Below, piece after piece: positions 35,469-44,771 of a stretch of 64,000 bases of DNA. The stretch comes from Flavobacterium sp. M31R6. Lineage in GTDB: Bacteria; Bacteroidota; Bacteroidia; Flavobacteriales; Flavobacteriaceae. The DNA lies in the NCBI RefSeq assembly GCF_013284035.1, contig NZ_CP054141.1, positions 2,356,001-2,420,000 on the forward strand, written 5' to 3'. The position numbers and the translations under genes are program-made. The first letter of the stretch is position 1. Every line of letters begins with the position of its first letter. Under the pieces are notes generated by a model. That model was not told the origin of the DNA and did not search any database. It was given only the letters and a program-made list of their open reading frames with translations.

Positions 35469-36482
35469 ATGAAAAAAATGATCACTATAAAGGATATCGC
35501 CAAAGCAGCAAACGTATCGGTAACAACGGTTTCGTTTGTCTTGAATGATAAAGGGGAGAAGATGGGGATAAGTAACGAAGTGATCAAGAAAGTTCTTAAA
35601 GTAGCTGAAGATATGAAATACAAACCCAATATGATTGCCAGTAGTCTTAGGACTGGTAAGACAAGATCTATTGGGCTTATTGTGGAGGATATTTCAAATC
35701 AGTTTTTTTCTGAATTGGCAAAAGTGATTGAGAGCGAGGCTATAAAATTAAACTATAGAGTGTTTTATTGTAGTACTGGAGGAGATGATGTACGTGCGGT
35801 TGAGTTGGTTAACAGTCTGTTACAGGCAAATGTTGACGGTTTTATCATCACACCAACGGCGGGTATGAAAACTACTATTGATCGATTGTTAGAGCTTCAA
35901 CGTCCTGTTGTTTTGATTGACCGATATTTTGAAGGGCAAAACGTTAGTCACGTAGTGTTGGATAATTTTGGAGGAGCTCAAACAGCAACCCGTTATTTTT
36001 TGGAAAAGGGATTTAAAAAAATTGCGTTTGTAACTAATTTTTCTCAATTGGTTCAAATGCAGTTAAGAAAAAAAGGATATGCAGATACGTTGAAAGAATT
36101 GGGTTTATACGATGACTCTAGAATTCTTGATTTGGAATACCATATTACCGAAGAAGAGCGAATTGAAAAGATTAGTGATTTTTTGAGTAATACTCCAGAA
36201 ATTGACGCTGTATTGTTTGGGGCAAATTATCTGTTGCTTGCAGGCTTGCAGTCATTTAAAAAAATAAAAATTAAAATTCCTGCGGATAAAGCAGTGATTA
36301 GTTTTGACGACCATGACAGTTTTAGGTTGCATTCTCCGTCAATTACCGTGTTATCGCAGCCAATCGAGGAAATGGGTAAAAAAACAGTAAGATTATTGAT
36401 GAAGCAGATGAATGATAAAAGTAATTATTTGATCGAGAAAGAAGAAAAAAAAGGAAGCTTAATTATAAGGGAGTCGGTTTAA
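35469..36482 (+). CDS. LacI-family transcriptional regulator
   Basis: The 337-residue protein has the LacI helix-turn-helix at residues 3-50 (ITIKDIAKAANVSVTTVSFV, hinge YKPNMIASSLRTGKTRSIGL) and a periplasmic-binding-protein-like effector domain (IGLIVEDISNQFFSEL, DGFIITPTAG, AVISFDDHD, LSQPIEEMG). No signal peptide is present. It is the best candidate for binding the CG-centred palindromes found through the window, two of which lie in its own promoter. The effector is probably a glycan breakdown product such as a mono- or disaccharide. Most Bacteroidetes N-glycan loci described are run by ECF sigma/anti-sigma or hybrid two-component systems, and none of these is seen here. Confidence 0.92.
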   Translation: MKKMITIKDIAKAANVSVTTVSFVLNDKGEKMGISNEVIKKVLKVAEDMKYKPNMIASSLRTGKTRSIGLIVEDISNQFFSELAKVIESEAIKLNYRVFYCSTGGDDVRAVELVNSLLQANVDGFIITPTAGMKTTIDRLLELQRPVVLIDRYFEGQNVSHVVLDNFGGAQTATRYFLEKGFKKIAFVTNFSQLVQMQLRKKGYADTLKELGLYDDSRILDLEYHITEEERIEKISDFLSNTPEIDAVLFGANYLLLAGLQSFKKIKIKIPADKAVISFDDHDSFRLHSPSITVLSQPIEEMGKKTVRLLMKQMNDKSNYLIEKEEKKGSLIIRESV

Positions 36483-36511
36483 AACTGATGGCCTTTTTTT
36501 TTAAAAGCAAA

Positions 36512-36527
36512 ACTAAAACGATATAGT
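36512..36527. promoter_or_regulatory. Operator-like palindrome ACTAAAACGATATAGT
   Basis: The left half ACTAAAAC is exact and the right half GATATAGT has one deviation from GATTTAGT. It lies 236 bp upstream of the SusC start, in the 281-bp gap after the LacI-type gene, in which I see no coding sequence. It may control the susCD transcript. Confidence 0.5.
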
Positions 36528-36763
36528 AAGATTTTTAAAGTATTTAAAGAAAATTAAACAGAATGTTAAATGAAAAAAAACAATTGCTTATGATATAAAA
36601 GAAGTAGAGATATGTTAATCTAGTAAACTAATTGTTACCAAAAGCTTGATCAAGAAATAGGTAATATATAATTAAAGGGCCTAGTGTTTAATATTTTTCC
36701 AGAAATAAAAACCTTTTAATTTAAATAAATTCAAAACAAAACAAAACCAAACTAATACTAATT

Positions 36764-39700
36764 ATGAGAAAACTGTTATATGAGTCGCTGTTAGTTTTTC
36801 TAACGGTGTTGTGCTTCCAAGGTGCGAATGCGCAAAACAAAAAAATCTCCGGGGTAATTACGGATAATGCCAATATGCCAGTTCCTGCTGTTACTGTTAA
36901 GGAAAAAGGAACAAAAGAAGGAGGAGCTATTACCGACGAGAACGGACAATTTCAAATTTCTGTAAAAGAAGGTGCAACTTTAGTTGTAAGTTCGATCGGG
37001 TTTAAAACAGTGGAAGTAAAAGCTGCTGATGGAGTGAAAATCAAATTAGCCACTGCTACTAACGAACTTGAAGGTGTTACTGTTACTGCTTTGGGGCAAT
37101 CTAAAAAGAACAAATCGATTGGGTATGCCACAAGTATCATTAAATCGGATGTGATTGTAAAGACAGCTTCACCTAACATCGCTAACTCTTTGTATGGAAA
37201 AGCGCCGGGGGTTCGTGTTACCTCTACGCCAGGAGGAGCTGGACAAATCAATATCCAGATTCGTGGGTTAAACTCTATCACTGGTAAAAATCAGCCACTT
37301 ATCGTTATGGATGGTGTGCCTATTCGTGATGGAGAGGTAAGTAACAATAATTATTGGAATGATTCACGCATTAGAAGTAATGGTTTAGCAGATATTAACC
37401 CTGAAGATATTGAGAATATCTCTATTCTTAAAGGAGCTTCTGCTGCTGCATTATACGGTTCTGAAGCTGTTAATGGGGTTGTATTGATCACTTCTAAATC
37501 AGGTAAAGGGAAAAAAGGTTTAGGTATTGACTTTAGTAGTAGTTATTCAAGTAACGAACTTGCATACTTACCAAGATTCCAATATGAAAGAGGTCCTGGT
37601 TATGCAAATCCTGCTTATGCTCCGTCAGCATATTTGGCTCCAGATGGTTTTGCTCATTACGATGTAGATGGTGATGGTATTAAAGAGACGAGAGGGGTAT
37701 CAAATGGAAGTTCTAACTTTGGTAACTGGTTCGATGGCAAGCCTATTATGTCTTGGGATGGTGTGGTTCGTCCTTATTCACCTCAAAAAGATGGATACAA
37801 AAACTTGTTCCAAAATTCTTGGGATACGACAACAAACCTTGCGCTTACAAACAATACTGATAATAGCAGTACTCGTTTTTCTTATACACACGTTGAATCA
37901 CAAGGGTTGAGTATGGGTAATTTGAATAAGAAAAATACACTTAACTTGAATACATCATTCAAAACAGGTGAACATTTAAAAACAGATGTGATTGTCAGTT
38001 ATATGAATCAAAATGTTCATAATCGTGCTATTGCTATGGATCGTTTGATAAATAACTTTACTGGTATGATTAGTCCGTTTGATAATGGTGATTGGTACAA
38101 AGCTAAATATAAAACTAGTTTAGGTTATAAATATGTTAGGGGTACAGACCAAAGTTTAACTCCAAACGAAAACATTATACGTAATGGATTCAAAGCGGAT
38201 GTTGGTGATTATTTCTGGAATACAAATGCTAATCAGCAAGACGAAATTACAAACCGTTTGATTGCAAGTGTTACAGAAACGTATAATATTAACAAGGATT
38301 TTGCGCTTCGTGGGCGTGCATCTACTGATTTAACTTCAGTAAATATTGAAACTGAAAATCCGGTGGAAAAACCTTTGGTTTATGGATTTGGAACAGGTTC
38401 TTATCAAATGGATTCTCAAGATTACAATATTCTTTATGGCGATGTAATGTTGACTTACAACAAACAAATCAATGAGGATTTCGGTGTAAATGCAGCTGTT
38501 GGTTATACAGGATCAACTGAAACAGGTAAAGCTTTATCTCGTTTTACCGATGGTGGTTTAAGTGTTGAAGGGTGGTACGATATGAATGCATCTGTAAATA
38601 CGGCAAAAAGTACTTCTTCAAAATATGAAGTAGTGAAAGATGCCCTTTTTGGAACTTTGAGCGGGAACTATAAAAACTATTTGTTCCTTGAGGGAACCAT
38701 TAGAAAAGACCGTACTTCTACTATGAACCCAAATAACAATGCGTTTACTTATCCTTCTGTAAATTCAAGTTTCGTGTTATCGGATGCGGTTAAATTGCCA
38801 GAGGTTATTAGTTATGCAAAATTACGTGGTTCTTGGGGTATAGTGGGGAATTACCCAGACAGATACCTTGCTAACGTAGCTTTCAATCAATCTACTTTGG
38901 GAACTCAAGGGACTACTTCTCCAGTATTGATTACTAATTCAATGTCTGCTTATGGAAATGAGGGTATCAAACCAGAGATGAAAAATGAGTTTGAGTTTGG
39001 TTTCGAAACTAAATTCTTAGACAGAAGACTTGGATTGGATTTTTCTTACTATAATGCAAAAGTTAAAGATCAAATCTTGAATTTGACATTGGCACCTACT
39101 ACTGGAGCTAATAGTATCTTGGCTAACGTAGGAGAATTGAGTAACCAAGGTTTTGAAATCGCTTTGACAGCTTCACCTTTTAGAACTCAGGATTTTTCTT
39201 GGGACATCACTTTGAACTGGGCAAAAAACATAAACAAAATTGTAAAATTGGCTAACGGTGCAAATGAATTATTGCATGCTGACTATGATGGATCGGCTGC
39301 TCAGTTGAAATCAGTTGTAGGTGAACCAATGGGAGGAATTTATGCTCACCCTGTTAAAACAGATGCTAGTGGTAATAAAATGGTTGACTCTGATGGATTT
39401 TATATGATCGATGGAGATAAATGGGAGAAATATGGAACAGCTACGCCTCAAGGTGTTGGTGGTTTGTTGAACACATTTACATATAAAAACTTAACTTTAG
39501 ATGTGAATATCGATTATACTTATGGAGGTTATTTAATGCCAACAGGGGTTAACTGGATGAAATCTAGAGGATTGACAGAGGAAACTTTGAACTACAGTAC
39601 TAATGATCGTGGAGGTTTAACGTACTATAAAGATGCTAGCGGTCAAGGTGTTCAAGTTGCTAATAGTCTAACTACTGGACCTAACGGAGAAACATTATAC

Positions 39701-40093
39701 CGTGACGGTATGTTAATGGATGGTGTGACTGCAAGTGGAGCAACAAACACTAATGTTATATCTCAGGCAGGTTACTATAATATGACTTATAACTGGGGAG
39801 GTCCTCAATACAGTAGCTCACGTTACGAATTGTATATTCAAAAGAATAACTATATCAAAGTGAGAGAAATATCATTGTCTTATGGATTACCAAGTGTTTG
39901 GGCTAATAAAATAGGTGCTTCTAAAATCAGTTTTTCTGCTTTCGGACGTAACTTGTTCTATATCTACAGAACAATTAAGGATATGGATGCAGAGGCAACT
40001 ACTGCAGGATCTAGATGGTCTCAAAACGTAAATAATTCCGGAACGACTCCTGCAACCAGAAGTTTTGGAGGAATGGTGAGAGTATCTTTCTAA
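36764..40093 (+). CDS. susC: SusC/RagA-family TonB-dependent outer-membrane transporter
   Basis: The 1109-residue protein has a signal peptide (QGANAQ), an N-terminal carboxypeptidase-regulatory-like domain (ISGVITDNANMPVPAVTVKE, about 28-110), a plug domain (GQINIQIRGLNSITG, PLIVMDGVPI, EDIENISILKGASAAALYGS) and a long beta-barrel ending in an aromatic residue (MVRVSF). It imports oligosaccharides across the outer membrane using TonB energy, together with the SusD-like protein encoded 33 bp downstream. This is the only SusC/D pair in the window and so presumably serves all the surrounding enzymes. Confidence 0.95.
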   Translation: MRKLLYESLLVFLTVLCFQGANAQNKKISGVITDNANMPVPAVTVKEKGTKEGGAITDENGQFQISVKEGATLVVSSIGFKTVEVKAADGVKIKLATATNELEGVTVTALGQSKKNKSIGYATSIIKSDVIVKTASPNIANSLYGKAPGVRVTSTPGGAGQINIQIRGLNSITGKNQPLIVMDGVPIRDGEVSNNNYWNDSRIRSNGLADINPEDIENISILKGASAAALYGSEAVNGVVLITSKSGKGKKGLGIDFSSSYSSNELAYLPRFQYERGPGYANPAYAPSAYLAPDGFAHYDVDGDGIKETRGVSNGSSNFGNWFDGKPIMSWDGVVRPYSPQKDGYKNLFQNSWDTTTNLALTNNTDNSSTRFSYTHVESQGLSMGNLNKKNTLNLNTSFKTGEHLKTDVIVSYMNQNVHNRAIAMDRLINNFTGMISPFDNGDWYKAKYKTSLGYKYVRGTDQSLTPNENIIRNGFKADVGDYFWNTNANQQDEITNRLIASVTETYNINKDFALRGRASTDLTSVNIETENPVEKPLVYGFGTGSYQMDSQDYNILYGDVMLTYNKQINEDFGVNAAVGYTGSTETGKALSRFTDGGLSVEGWYDMNASVNTAKSTSSKYEVVKDALFGTLSGNYKNYLFLEGTIRKDRTSTMNPNNNAFTYPSVNSSFVLSDAVKLPEVISYAKLRGSWGIVGNYPDRYLANVAFNQSTLGTQGTTSPVLITNSMSAYGNEGIKPEMKNEFEFGFETKFLDRRLGLDFSYYNAKVKDQILNLTLAPTTGANSILANVGELSNQGFEIALTASPFRTQDFSWDITLNWAKNINKIVKLANGANELLHADYDGSAAQLKSVVGEPMGGIYAHPVKTDASGNKMVDSDGFYMIDGDKWEKYGTATPQGVGGLLNTFTYKNLTLDVNIDYTYGGYLMPTGVNWMKSRGLTEETLNYSTNDRGGLTYYKDASGQGVQVANSLTTGPNGETLYRDGMLMDGVTASGATNTNVISQAGYYNMTYNWGGPQYSSSRYELYIQKNNYIKVREISLSYGLPSVWANKIGASKISFSAFGRNLFYIYRTIKDMDAEATTAGSRWSQNVNNSGTTPATRSFGGMVRVSF

Positions 40094-40126
40094 TTTTTGA
40101 TAAATCATAATTTAAAAAAATATAAC

Positions 40127-41695
40127 ATGAGAAAATTATTATATATATCATTAGCGTCAGCAGCTGTTTTCTTTGGCTCTTGCTCGCAAGATGATTTTGC
40201 GGATGCTTATAAAAATCCTGCAAATGTTGAGACGACTACAGTTGCTAAGCAGTTTGCTGGATTCATGAAAATCAACTATGAGGATGTAATTCCATCATAC
40301 TGGAATTATTTTACAGTTTTAAGAACAACTTCCCTAACATACACGCAAGCACACGGTTTTACAAACCTAACGGGTCGTTTTGTTCCGGGTGCTGCTGTAA
40401 CCAATAGATGGGATAGATATTACAAATTCATTACCCAATATAGAGAGTTGGAAAAAGTTATGGCTTCTTTACCTGCAGCTGAGCAGACTGAAAAAAGAAT
40501 CTTTATGATTACTTCAACTATCTATTTGTATGATCATACAGCAAAAATGGTTGATAACTTTGGAGATATTCCTTTTTCTGAAGCTGGAAAAATTAGTTTA
40601 ACAGGTGGAGATTATGCTAGTGCATCGGCTAAGTATGATAACCAAACTGAACTATATACCATGATGTTAGATCAATTGAAAGCTTTCTCTACCGAATTGA
40701 ATTCAATTACTTTGTCTGCAGGAGTTGGTTTAGAATTCAAAAATCAAGACTTGATCAATAAAGGTAACTTGGATAGTTGGAAAAACTATTGCAATTCTTT
40801 GCGTTTGCGAATGTTAAACAGAGTTTCTGCAGTTCCTGCTTTTGCAGCAAGAGCAAATACTGAAATTGCTCAAATCATTGCTGATGGAAAAATTGTAGAT
40901 GAAAACTCAGAAAATATTGCATTCAGAGTTTACACTCAGGATACTGATTTGGATACTTCAGGATTTGTTGAAGCTTTAGAAAGCTGGAACAACAATGTTG
41001 CTCCAAAACCTATGATTGATCACATGAATGCTAATAATGATCCTCGTAAACCTTGGTTGTTTGAAGAAGGAGTTAATACAGCAGGTGTTTATACAGGACT
41101 TGATCCACTGTTGGCTTCATCCGTACAAGATCAGTTAATCACTGATGGAAAAATTTCAACCTATAATAGATCTGTAATCAGTAGAAACGACTGGTTGCCA
41201 GGAACATTAATCAATGCGGCTGAAGTAAACTTAATTCTTGCAGAGTATTATGCAAGAACGGGTAATGCTGGTACGGCAAAAACTCATTTCGAGAAAGCTA
41301 TCAGACAATCAGTTGAATATTATGTAAGATTAGGGGATAAAGCTGATGATACAACTTGGAAACCAACTACAGAACCTACAACTGCTGAAGTTGATGCTTA
41401 TATTGCTAAAATCAACTTCGCTGGAGCTGCAACACCTGCTGCTCAATTGCAGTTAATTGCTTTCCAAAAGTATATCCATTACAATATAATGCAAGCTGAT
41501 GAATCTTGGGCTGAACAAAGAAGATTAAAACTTCCAGTTTTAACATTCCAAGAGGATGAGACTAGCAGTATTAGAAAAACACCACCAACACGTTGGACAT
41601 ATCCAAATTCTGAGAGTGTTTACAATACTGAGAATTACAATGCTGTTAAAGCAAATGATAATTTGAGTACTAAAATCTTTTGGGATGTAAAATAA
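40127..41695 (+). CDS. susD: SusD/RagB-family surface glycan-binding lipoprotein
   Basis: I chose ATG 40127, which gives a clean lipoprotein signal MRKLLYISLASAAVFFGSCS, over an upstream in-frame TTG at 40097. The 522-residue protein shows SusD-family features: the SCSQDD lipid attachment site, VDNFGDIPFSEAGK, INAAEVNLILAEYYARTGN and a C-terminal LPVLTFQED, resembling the SusD-like_2 subgroup. It should bind glycan at the cell surface and cap the SusC barrel. A terminator follows at 41734-41771, so it ends the plus-strand block. Confidence 0.93.
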   Translation: MRKLLYISLASAAVFFGSCSQDDFADAYKNPANVETTTVAKQFAGFMKINYEDVIPSYWNYFTVLRTTSLTYTQAHGFTNLTGRFVPGAAVTNRWDRYYKFITQYRELEKVMASLPAAEQTEKRIFMITSTIYLYDHTAKMVDNFGDIPFSEAGKISLTGGDYASASAKYDNQTELYTMMLDQLKAFSTELNSITLSAGVGLEFKNQDLINKGNLDSWKNYCNSLRLRMLNRVSAVPAFAARANTEIAQIIADGKIVDENSENIAFRVYTQDTDLDTSGFVEALESWNNNVAPKPMIDHMNANNDPRKPWLFEEGVNTAGVYTGLDPLLASSVQDQLITDGKISTYNRSVISRNDWLPGTLINAAEVNLILAEYYARTGNAGTAKTHFEKAIRQSVEYYVRLGDKADDTTWKPTTEPTTAEVDAYIAKINFAGAATPAAQLQLIAFQKYIHYNIMQADESWAEQRRLKLPVLTFQEDETSSIRKTPPTRWTYPNSESVYNTENYNAVKANDNLSTKIFWDVK

Positions 41696-41733
41696 GCTCA
41701 TTTTTTAGTTAATATTTTTTGTTAGTAATGGGT

Positions 41734-41771
41734 AAACCCCGGACTCTAGATATTTCTTGAGGTCGGGGTTT
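41734..41771 (+). terminator. Terminator after susD
   Basis: AAACCCCG (41734-41741) pairs with CGGGGTTT (41764-41771), and TTCTTT follows. It lies 38 bp after the susD stop codon. Confidence 0.65.
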
Positions 41772-41814
41772 TCTTTATATGATATAATGATATATTAAAT
41801 AACAAATAAATGAA

Positions 41815-42163
41815 ATGAGAAGAATCATATTCAGATTATTACTGATTACCTTGTTTGGATTGGTACAATATCATTAAGTTAAGGATTTCTCTCTAAATTT
41901 TTAAAAATTTGGCTCTCGCAAAGACACGAAGGCGTTAAGAAATTGGTTCTAAATTTTGTTTCTTTGCGGCTTCTCATGAACAATTAAGGCTTAACTTAAT
42001 GACATTGTAATACTGCTACAATTACTGGAAGAAAGTAAAAATCGACACCGATTCCGCGTCGTCTAAATAGTAAAACTACGCACACAGCGATTCGTTAAAA
42101 GTTTTGGTATTGGATAATCCAACAACCAATGAAGTAAAATGGTCGGCTTCGTTTAAGAAATAA
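41815..42163 (+). pseudogene. Remnant of a secreted-protein gene interrupted by a small repeat element
   Basis: A 20-residue ORF from ATG 41815 (MRRIIFRLLLITLFGLVQYH) looks like a signal peptide, with the stop falling just inside an inserted element. Beyond the element, the frame open from 42074 ends with DSLKVLVLDNPTTNEVKWSA and SFKK before TAA 42161-42163, which looks like a protein C-terminus. The middle of the gene is gone. I do not recognise the original product. Together with the element and two terminators this accounts for the 614-bp gap between susD and the M28 gene. Confidence 0.5.
41866..42006. repeat. MITE-like element, 141 bp with terminal inverted repeats and possible TA target duplication
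   Basis: CAATATCATTAAGTTAAG (41866-41883) and CTTAACTTAATGACATTG (41989-42006) are inverted copies with one mismatch in 18 bp. Each end is flanked by TA (41864-41865 and 42007-42008), the usual target duplication of mariner/IS630-type elements. The interior has no coding capacity but contains GCAAAGAC and TCTTTGCGGC stretches in opposite orientation, so it may fold. Confidence 0.6.
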
Positions 42164-42180
42164 ATCTTTATCACATAAAT

Positions 42181-42225
42181 AAATCGGCGAATCTGCGGTT
42201 AATTTTACCGCAGATTCGCCGATTT
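42181..42225. terminator. Strong bidirectional terminator between convergent units
   Basis: AAATCGGCGAATCTGCGGT (42181-42199) pairs perfectly with its complement at 42207-42225 over 19 bp with a 7-base loop. A T-run follows on the plus strand. It lies between the plus-strand susCD block and the convergent minus-strand peptidase gene. Confidence 0.75.
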
Positions 42226-42309
42226 TATTTTTAAAAGTAATTTCCTTTATTCAATTCCAATCGTTGTTCTAAACAGCTAAAATGGGCAATTGAGAAATCT
42301 TGAAGTGTT

Positions 42310-43278
42310 TTAGTTTTGCTTGATAAAACTTAGCGGTTGCTCATAGTTGGCAATAGCTGTCAAAGCATTGTAAATGTATTGGCAAACCAAAACAGCACCT
42401 TCTCTGTTAATTAAAGCAGAATCGTCTTCCGGCGTATGGTATTGCGGGTGTCCGCCTGTGTGTAACCCAATAGCCGAAATGTCATTTTTGTAAAAAGTAA
42501 CGTGGTCTGAACCGCCTACATCTCCGGCAAATACAATCGGATTCAGTCCGCTGCCTTCACCCAGTTTTTTCATCAATTCCACTCCATCAGGAAAAGTGCC
42601 GGCACCACCCATATACAGTTCTTTTTTGTCGTTCAATCGGCCAACCATATCCATGTTGATCATTACTTTTACGGCACTTTTATCAATAGGGAGGTGGCTT
42701 ACGAAATACTTGGATCCCAATAAACCTTCTTCTTCTCCGCTAAAGGAAATAAAAATGATGCTTCTCTTGGTAGTGATTTTATCATTGTGGCATTTCTCCA
42801 AAATGGACAACAAAGCCGATACGCCCGAAGCATTGTCATCGGCTCCATTATGAATAGCAAGTGTATCTTTTTTTTTGCTACCAGAACCTTTTCCTCCCCA
42901 TCCCCAATGATCGTAATGAGCTCCAATCACGATGAATTCTTTTTTCAAGTTTTCATCAGAACCTTCAATATATCCTACCACATTTTGAGTAGATACACTA
43001 TCCGATTTCATTTTGTTGATGTCTGGTTTTATAAAGACTTTGAAGGACTGATAATAATTGTCATTAAATTTTTTCAACCCAAATTTTTTAAAATATTTTT
43101 TGATATAAGCTGCTGCTTCATTGTTGCCTTTTGTCCCAACAAGACGACCTTCTAATTTGTCTGAAGCCAAATAACTGTCATGTTTATAGAATGTTTCGGT
43201 TGAAAATGTAGATTGTGCGGTTCCTTTTTCGGTTGCTAGAAAAGCAACGACAAAAAGTAAAATAATTTTTTTAAGCAT
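42310..43278 (-). CDS. Secreted M28-family zinc aminopeptidase
   Basis: The 322-residue protein has a signal peptide (GTAQS region) and the M28 zinc-site motifs in order: IGAHYDHWG (near residue 120), HNGADDNASGVSALL (near 147), FISFSGEEEGLLGSKYF, INMDMVGRLN and GGHPQYHTPEDD. M28 enzymes are di-zinc aminopeptidases. It is encoded downstream of a PNGase and a fucosidase gene on the same strand, so a role in degrading the peptide left after glycan release is plausible. A terminator-like hairpin at 43309-43340 lies between it and the upstream GH29 gene, so it may be only partly co-transcribed. Confidence 0.88.
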   Translation of the reverse strand: MLKKIILLFVVAFLATEKGTAQSTFSTETFYKHDSYLASDKLEGRLVGTKGNNEAAAYIKKYFKKFGLKKFNDNYYQSFKVFIKPDINKMKSDSVSTQNVVGYIEGSDENLKKEFIVIGAHYDHWGWGGKGSGSKKKDTLAIHNGADDNASGVSALLSILEKCHNDKITTKRSIIFISFSGEEEGLLGSKYFVSHLPIDKSAVKVMINMDMVGRLNDKKELYMGGAGTFPDGVELMKKLGEGSGLNPIVFAGDVGGSDHVTFYKNDISAIGLHTGGHPQYHTPEDDSALINREGAVLVCQYIYNALTAIANYEQPLSFIKQN

Positions 43279-43308
43279 GTATTTTAGAATTTAATTATAA
43301 AAAAAGAA

Positions 43309-43340
43309 ATCCTGCAGGGTTTTTAAAAGCCCCACAGGAT
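43309..43340 (-). terminator. Terminator-like hairpin after the third GH29
   Basis: ATCCTG (43309-43314) pairs with CAGGAT (43335-43340), with a further imperfect GC-rich stretch inside. Read on the minus strand it is followed by TT, C and a run of seven T. It lies just downstream of the GH29 stop. Confidence 0.5.
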
Positions 43341-43348
43341 AACAAAAT

Positions 43349-44680
43349 TTACTGTATTTGCATTTCGATTATCGTATCTATTGAATCGATTTTCACACCA
43401 TCCAAGTACACAAAAGTTCCTTCAGGTTGTTGTTTGAATTTCAGTTCTTTTTTGCCGTCCATCAAATAACATTTTTTGATTTTTTGCTTCATTTCAGGGA
43501 TAAAAATATACTCTGTTTGTTTTGGAGTGTTGATGATGTGTGCATACCAGATTTTGTCTTTGGCAGTAAATACACCCCAATCTTGGGTTTTCATTACCCC
43601 ACCTCTGGTTCCGTAAATGGTGTTTCCGTTTTGCTCCATCCAAGTTCCCATTTCTTTCAATGTAGCCACAAATTCTGGTTGGATTGTTCCGTCGGCCATT
43701 GGACCAACATTCAAAAGGAAATTGGCGTTCAAACTGGCTGCATTTATCATGTAATGCAATAAGTCTTTGGTGGATTTGTATTTTCTGTCAGTAATGTTGA
43801 AACCCCATGAATTGTTCATCGTTTCGCAGGTTTCCAAAGGCAATTGAGAGATGGATTGTCCACCAAAACCAGAAGTGTTTCCGCCTGGTAAATCTTTTTC
43901 AAACGCCTGAAAATCCTCTCCCGCAATTGGAGTCAGGTGATGATTGTTTGAAATCAAACAGTCGGGTTGAAGTGAATGAATCAATTTATAGATTTCATCA
44001 TAATGCCAATTTACTTTTGAGGACAATGTTTTGTCTGTATCGTTATCCAATTGATCCCAATGACCGTCAAACCAGATTCCGCTAATTTTTCCGTAATTGG
44101 TCAACAACTCTGTCAATTGCCCTTTCATAAAGCGAATATAGCTGTCCCAATCACTTTTTTGAGTTCTACCAGTTCCTTTTCCTGTTTTTCCAGTTTCGTA
44201 TTGGTAATCGGTTCTTGTCCAATCCAAAAGAGAATAATAGCAGAACAATTTGATGCCTTGTTTGTGGCATTCATCTGCCAATTCTTTTAATAAATCTCTT
44301 TTGAAATGGGTATTTGTAATTTTCCAATCGGATAATTTGGTATCAAAATTGCTAAAACCGTCGTGATGGCGTGTTGTGAAAGTGATGTATTTCATTCCTG
44401 CCGATTTCGCAATCCCAACCCACTTTTTTGCATCAAAATCCTGCGGATTGAATACATTAATCAATCTTCCGTATTCGGTAACTTTAATGTTTTGATTGTT
44501 CATAACCCATTCGCCATTGCCAAGAACACTATAAGGTCCGAAGTGAATGAACATCCCGAATTTATCGTCTTGAAATTCTTTTCTGTTTTTCATATTTCCC
44601 TCCGAAGGGGTGTACGTTTGTGCCTGTATTCCCATCCAACTCATCGAGCAGAACAACAGACTAAGTGCCAGTTTTTTCAT
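43349..44680 (-). CDS. GH29 alpha-L-fucosidase (third), secreted
   Basis: The 443-residue protein has a signal peptide (GIQAQ) and GH29 motifs FGMFIHFGPYSVLGNGEWVM, ITFTTRHHDGFSNFD and the nucleophile region GIWFDGHWDQ (Asp205), followed by NANFLLNVGPMADGT. Its gene lies 91 bp downstream of the two-domain PNGase F-type gene. PNGase F-II-type enzymes accept glycans with core alpha-1,3-fucose, so this fucosidase could be the one that handles the core fucose (inference from linkage only). Confidence 0.92.
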   Translation of the reverse strand: MKKLALSLLFCSMSWMGIQAQTYTPSEGNMKNRKEFQDDKFGMFIHFGPYSVLGNGEWVMNNQNIKVTEYGRLINVFNPQDFDAKKWVGIAKSAGMKYITFTTRHHDGFSNFDTKLSDWKITNTHFKRDLLKELADECHKQGIKLFCYYSLLDWTRTDYQYETGKTGKGTGRTQKSDWDSYIRFMKGQLTELLTNYGKISGIWFDGHWDQLDNDTDKTLSSKVNWHYDEIYKLIHSLQPDCLISNNHHLTPIAGEDFQAFEKDLPGGNTSGFGGQSISQLPLETCETMNNSWGFNITDRKYKSTKDLLHYMINAASLNANFLLNVGPMADGTIQPEFVATLKEMGTWMEQNGNTIYGTRGGVMKTQDWGVFTAKDKIWYAHIINTPKQTEYIFIPEMKQKIKKCYLMDGKKELKFKQQPEGTFVYLDGVKIDSIDTIIEMQIQ

Positions 44681-44771
44681 TTATATTTAAAGGTTTAAGG
44701 TTTTTTGAAATAACAGTGTCAATAGGTATTGAAACTGCAATTAGTTAATGTATTTGATAATGATATTATGT

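Noticed and set aside
40097..40126. Upstream TTG start for susD
   Set aside because: It would place ten polar residues before an otherwise perfect lipoprotein signal peptide; ATG 40127 is preferred.
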